Assembly: GCA_029721435.1 (NCBI GenBank)
Contig: CM056577.1
Location: 121,027,219 to 121,091,218, forward strand
Length of the DNA: 64,000 nucleotides
Reading direction: 5' to 3'
Origin: Gymnothorax reevesii
Taxonomy: Eukaryota; Chordata; Actinopteri; Anguilliformes; Muraenidae
Shown piece after piece: positions 62,645-64,000 of this stretch (positions are counted from its first letter, which is position 1; each line of letters starts with the position of its first letter). The position numbers were made by a program, and so were the translations under genes. The notes below the pieces were generated by a model. That model made no database searches. It saw only the letters and a program-made list of their open reading frames with translations, and was not told where the DNA came from.

Positions 62645-64000
62645 TGGGCTCTAATTTCGTAGACCAGGCGCGGCGCAGGCGCGGCGAATGGAGGGTGCGA
62701 CGCGCCAACGGGGTGTGTCTCGGCGTATGTTGCAATTTCGCGCCCGGCATAGCCTGGCTCAAATACTCCTCTGGCCCGCCTCTGCCCCTCCTTCCAGCGC
62801 AAGTTGGCAAAGAAGGCGACACAGCTGAGTCAAATCTTGCTCATTGGCAAGAGAAACGATGGATAGCGTGTTCCTATTATTACAGCCTGTTGCTGCTTAA
62901 AATTTTGGGATTAACATGCATGGACAACAATGCAAGATATGTTACACATTTATTTTCAATATGTGATCCTAACTCAGTACGAGATCATTGCAATCAGGCT
63001 GTATTCCTTTCCCCCACTAAAAAAGATAAAACCTACGTGACAATAATAGTAGCCTAGTATTAAGCCGCTTGCACACTGGACGCGAAACGAATTTTTCGCC
63101 CGACACATTGCGTTGAAAGCAGTATCTTGTGTCCGAAAGTCTGACAGGGTTTTAATATATCTTTGTGTCCGACAGTCTATTATTGTTTTTAATTTCTTCA
63201 AATCTACTGACTATTTTAGATATTAAACGTGAATGTTTTGATAAGAGGGCTCAGTTCTTCAAGATGAGTACCGAGAATTTCAATCAATGTTTCTGTTTCA
63301 GCTCTGCTCAATAAAGTGAGTCGACATTGGCGCGAGACGGTGTACAATGCCTCCGTGTCTGACAGCCAAAAAAAAAAGAGGACGATTAGAACAGATTAAT
63401 AACGAAATAAAGAATAAAAAGAAACATTTTAACAACAGAACATCCAACGAACACTGCGATTAATTTATTTGCGGGTCATATTTTTTGGATGTTCTATTGG
63501 TTGGTGATGTATATGTATTTTAATTCTTTATTCCGTTATAAATCTGTTCTCATATCAATACTTTTATTTTTTGCATTGATTAGGTCAGGTCCAGTTTCCA
63601 TCACGCTTGCCAACCGCCTTTGATCTGACATCAGGACAATCGATATAGATACTATAATTTATGCGCTGATTCAGATTATTACATTAAACAGTGGTTGCTG
63701 TAATTATTTACTGTATGAAATGCGCCTGACATTCTGGAAACCTGCCTGTGAGGTTTCAGTGACGTGTGCGCACTGCGCGCCGGTCAGCCAAATTACCACT
63801 GCACAGAAAGTGAACCAGGTTGGAGCTGGCGAGCTTTCTGCGCAACTGCAGCGAAGACTTTTTCTACGAAATTGTCACTGTGTCTTGATGAATAAGTGAC
63901 ACCTCCCCCAACTACGCCGCCACACGGCGCACGTTCGTCTGCGCACAGTGTTGCACCTCACAAAATTACCACTGCGCGGGCTGCGCCGGACAAAATTACT
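62645..64000. repeat. Possible DNA-transposon cluster at right edge
   Basis: TAATTTCGTAGACCAGGCGC at 62652 resembles the reverse complement of the last bases (AGTAATTTTGTCCGGCGCAG), so they may be ends of one element of about 1.35 kb or larger. CpG-rich edges enclose an AT-rich interior with an inverted pair, AACAGAACATCCAA near 63434 and TTGGATGTTCTATT near 63486. Uncertain because the window ends here. Confidence 0.3.

Overview
The window is a vertebrate genome segment, almost certainly from a ray-finned (teleost) fish. It has split genes with GT-AG introns, many fish-style DNA transposons (Tc1-like, hAT, PIF-Harbinger, Helitron-like), abundant CA/GT microsatellites and short fold-back elements. 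The three genes recognised with confidence (cgn, pygo2, she) all have human orthologues on 1q21, so this looks like a conserved 1q21-type block. No bacterial, viral, CRISPR or operon features were seen.

Left part (1-19,500): the first coding exon of cingulin (cgn, minus strand, tight-junction protein) fills 1-1088 and runs off the left edge. A long repeat-rich stretch follows, probably the cgn 5' intron and promoter. It contains a 60-bp perfect palindrome, hexamer and telomere-like minisatellites and a decayed Tc1 element with long IR/DR-type ends. pygo2 (minus strand, Wnt/beta-catenin co-activator) is complete: three coding exons at 18565-18622, 17769-17818 and 15791-17506, predicting 607 residues with NLS, NHD and C-terminal PHD finger.

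Middle part (19,500-47,400): the plus strand carries a complete six-exon she gene (SH2-domain adaptor, 458 residues predicted), spanning 23942-46695. Its introns hold an LTR-like repeat, a Tc1-like element, fold-back elements, a GT-rich 74-bp minisatellite, a SINE-like tail 40 bp before exon 4 and a 340-bp pyrimidine tract. The end of the coding region and the 3' UTR form a decayed tandem array of about 140 bp per unit that starts inside the last codons.

Right part (47,400-64,000): mostly transposons. In order: a PIF-Harbinger relic with Myb-like and probable transposase remnants, a full-length but broken Tc1-like copy, CA-rich minisatellite, one candidate signal-peptide exon at 55461 (possibly chrnb2 by synteny), a Tc1-like 3' half, and a four-layer nest: Tc1 relic, hAT-like fold-back with exact 8-bp target duplication, LINE tail, and Helitron-like insertion whose ends are confirmed by the symmetry of the host element.

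The three genes are independent units: cgn at tight junctions, pygo2 in nuclear Wnt signalling, she in tyrosine-kinase signalling. Nothing suggests that they form one functional system. The most unusual material is in the repeats: the palindrome, the she 3' array, the nested transposons and a pair of fold-back elements with inverted internal blocks.
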